From a bacterium (GTDB taxonomy: Bacteria > Auribacterota > UBA6266), in NCBI GenBank assembly GCA_023228325.1, contig JALOBK010000001.1, forward strand, positions 1,899,549-1,963,548: a stretch of 64,000 nt of DNA, given 5' to 3'. The notes beneath the pieces are model-generated. The model was not told the DNA's origin. It made no database searches and saw only the letters and a program-made list of their open reading frames with translations. A program made the translations under genes and the position numbers. Position 1 is the first letter of the stretch. Each line of letters begins with the position of its first letter. Shown in pieces: positions 62,532 through 64,000 of the stretch.

Positions 62532-64000
62532 TCAAACATCTTCAACAACAGCCCTGATCCTTCTGATGCCTGATGAAGAACTCTGTTCCTTTACAATTTT
62601 GAAATGCCCTATCTCTGAAGTGTTTTTAACATGAGGGCCTGTGCATATTTCTTTTGAAAAATCGCCCACGGAATAAACCGTAACGGTATCCCCGTATTTA
62701 TCATCAAACAGGCCCACTGCTCCTGAATCCTTCGCCTCATCGGGCGTCTTTTCTTCACACCTGATGTCATACCCCTTTTTTATCGCATCATTAACGATAT
62801 CCTCTGTTTTCTTTATTTCCTCTTCGGTCATTTTATCGGGATGAGAAAAATCAAATCTCAGCCTTTCAGCGGTAATATTGCTTCCTCTCTGCTGGACGTG
62901 GCCGCCAAGAACGATCTTAAGGGCTTTATGGAGCAGGTGTGTTGCGGTATGAAGCCTGATAACTTTCTCCGAAGCATCCTCCAGTCCGCTTTTGAATTTT
63001 TTCTCAGCCCCGAGACGCGACTTCTCCTGATGTTCCTCATAACACTTTTTGAAATTTGCCGTATCAACTTCCAACCCTTTTTCCTTTGCCAATTCTTCTG
63101 TCATTTCAAGAGGAAAACCATAAGTGTCATATAAGCGGAAAGCGTGTTTACCCGGAATAAGGTCGATTTTTCTGCCTGTGGCCTGATACGCTTTTTCGTA
63201 ACCGTCCATCATTTTTTCGAACTCTTTAAGCCCCTGATTGATGGTTTTTCCGAATCTTTCTTCTTCCGCGGCTAATTCCGATAAAATAAAGAGCCGGTTA
63301 TTTTCCAGTTCATGCCACGGATTTTTCATGATATTGATGACAGTTTCCGCCAGAGACGCGCAGAATTTGTTTTCAATGCCGAGAATCCTTCCGTGCCTTA
63401 TAATCCTCCTTATATAACGCCTTAGGATATATCCCTGGCCGACATTCGACGGCACAATAGCCCTGTTGTCTCCCAAAATGAAAACAGCGGCGCGGATATG
63501 ATCGGCTATTACCCTAAATGATTTTATGTATCTTTCGTCTTCATAAGAAGTTGCAGATATTTCCTCAATTTTTGTTATAAGAGGCGAAAAGAGCTCGATT
63601 CTATAAATATCCTTTTTCCCCTGAAGAATGCACGCAACCCGCTCCAGGCCGAGGCCTGTATCAACGTTCTTCTGGCTGAGCGGTATAAATTTGCCGTCAT
63701 TTGTTTTGTTATATTCCATAAAAACATCGTTCCAGATCTCCAGCCAGTTTTTCTCGTCCGTCCCGGGGTTGCTGTCTTCAGGCGGCAAATCATGCTCTCC
63801 GACGTAGAAAAACATCTCGGTATCAGGCCCGCAGGGACCCGTAACGCCAGCCGGGCCCCACCAGTTTTTATCTTTCGGCAGCGCGACTATTCTGTTTTCC
63901 TTCAGGCCCCTGGCAAGCCAGAGATCTCTTGAATCCCCGTCAAAGGGAGCATCTTTATCTCCTTTAAACACGGAAACTGCTATTTTATTTTTATCAAGCC
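62532..64000 (-). CDS. alaS: Alanine-tRNA ligase, short form lacking the C-terminal domain (5' end outside window)
   Basis: The 489 visible codons are open to the window edge, so the start is outside. Seen: the catalytic domain (GPAGVTGPCGPDTEMF, NVDTGLGLERVA, HIRAAVFILGD) and the editing domain with HTATHLLHK and CTGPHVKNTSEIGHFKI. The stop comes directly after SSSGIRRIRAVVEDV. In the standard enzyme this is followed by about 300 residues of coiled coil and C-Ala (DHHA1) domain, which are absent here. yjbQ starts 4 bases later, so no remnant is hidden. Such short AlaRS forms occur in some candidate phyla. Confidence 0.95.
   Translation of the reverse strand, partial: LDKNKIAVSVFKGDKDAPFDGDSRDLWLARGLKENRIVALPKDKNWWGPAGVTGPCGPDTEMFFYVGEHDLPPEDSNPGTDEKNWLEIWNDVFMEYNKTNDGKFIPLSQKNVDTGLGLERVACILQGKKDIYRIELFSPLITKIEEISATSYEDERYIKSFRVIADHIRAAVFILGDNRAIVPSNVGQGYILRRYIRRIIRHGRILGIENKFCASLAETVINIMKNPWHELENNRLFILSELAAEEERFGKTINQGLKEFEKMMDGYEKAYQATGRKIDLIPGKHAFRLYDTYGFPLEMTEELAKEKGLEVDTANFKKCYEEHQEKSRLGAEKKFKSGLEDASEKVIRLHTATHLLHKALKIVLGGHVQQRGSNITAERLRFDFSHPDKMTEEEIKKTEDIVNDAIKKGYDIRCEEKTPDEAKDSGAVGLFDDKYGDTVTVYSVGDFSKEICTGPHVKNTSEIGHFKIVKEQSSSSGIRRIRAVVEDV

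Overview
The window comes from an uncultured-looking, moderately AT-rich bacterium. Several things suggest a Gram-negative (diderm) cell: lipoproteins, an SPFH protein, a GNA1162-like secreted protein and three proteins of the exosortase-associated TIGR04073 family. That family and the overall gene mix resemble deep-branching, Omnitrophota/PVC-like candidate phyla. This placement is an inference, and no rRNA or tRNA gene is present to test it.

Layout: almost every gene left of about 36.6 kb is on the + strand, and every gene right of about 37.3 kb is on the - strand, so the two halves point at each other. At the switch point lies a 736-bp gene-free stretch. It holds a very good candidate dif site (XerC/XerD chromosome-dimer resolution site) followed by repeated hairpins built from dif-like half-sites. 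I read this as the replication terminus. The dif-like array is the most unusual thing in the window.

Left arm (1-36.6 kb): uppP end, recN, purC, a K+-dependent membrane pyrophosphatase, trxB and a sensor kinase. Next come small membrane and coiled-coil proteins, an alkyltransferase, an IspH-UbiA fusion, a NagZ-like GH3 and a sugar-binding lipoprotein. Three tandem TIGR04073 genes and a NifU-like protein follow. An NtrB/NtrC-type pair then lies directly upstream of a textbook sigma-54 promoter that drives dnaK-groES-groEL, with clpB just beyond a terminator. After that come a KtrB/KtrA potassium system, a nucleotidyltransferase, a second sugar-binding lipoprotein and a glycogen/alpha-glucan cluster (glgA, galT, GH57).

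Right arm (37.3-64 kb, - strand): a run of 23 closely packed genes from hisD (58.6 kb) down to a response regulator (37.3 kb), with a hairpin at each end. It joins histidine genes (hisD-C-B-H-A-F-I) to all tryptophan genes (trpE-G-D-C-F-B-A). It then continues into manC, yqgF, a U32 peptidase, an M16 peptidase, rpe, lepA, lepB and a REC-GGDEF regulator. Further right are an SPFH protein, class I fructose-bisphosphate aldolase, phosphoglycerate mutase, a STAS protein, a YjbQ-family protein and an alanyl-tRNA synthetase that lacks the usual C-terminal domain and runs off the window.
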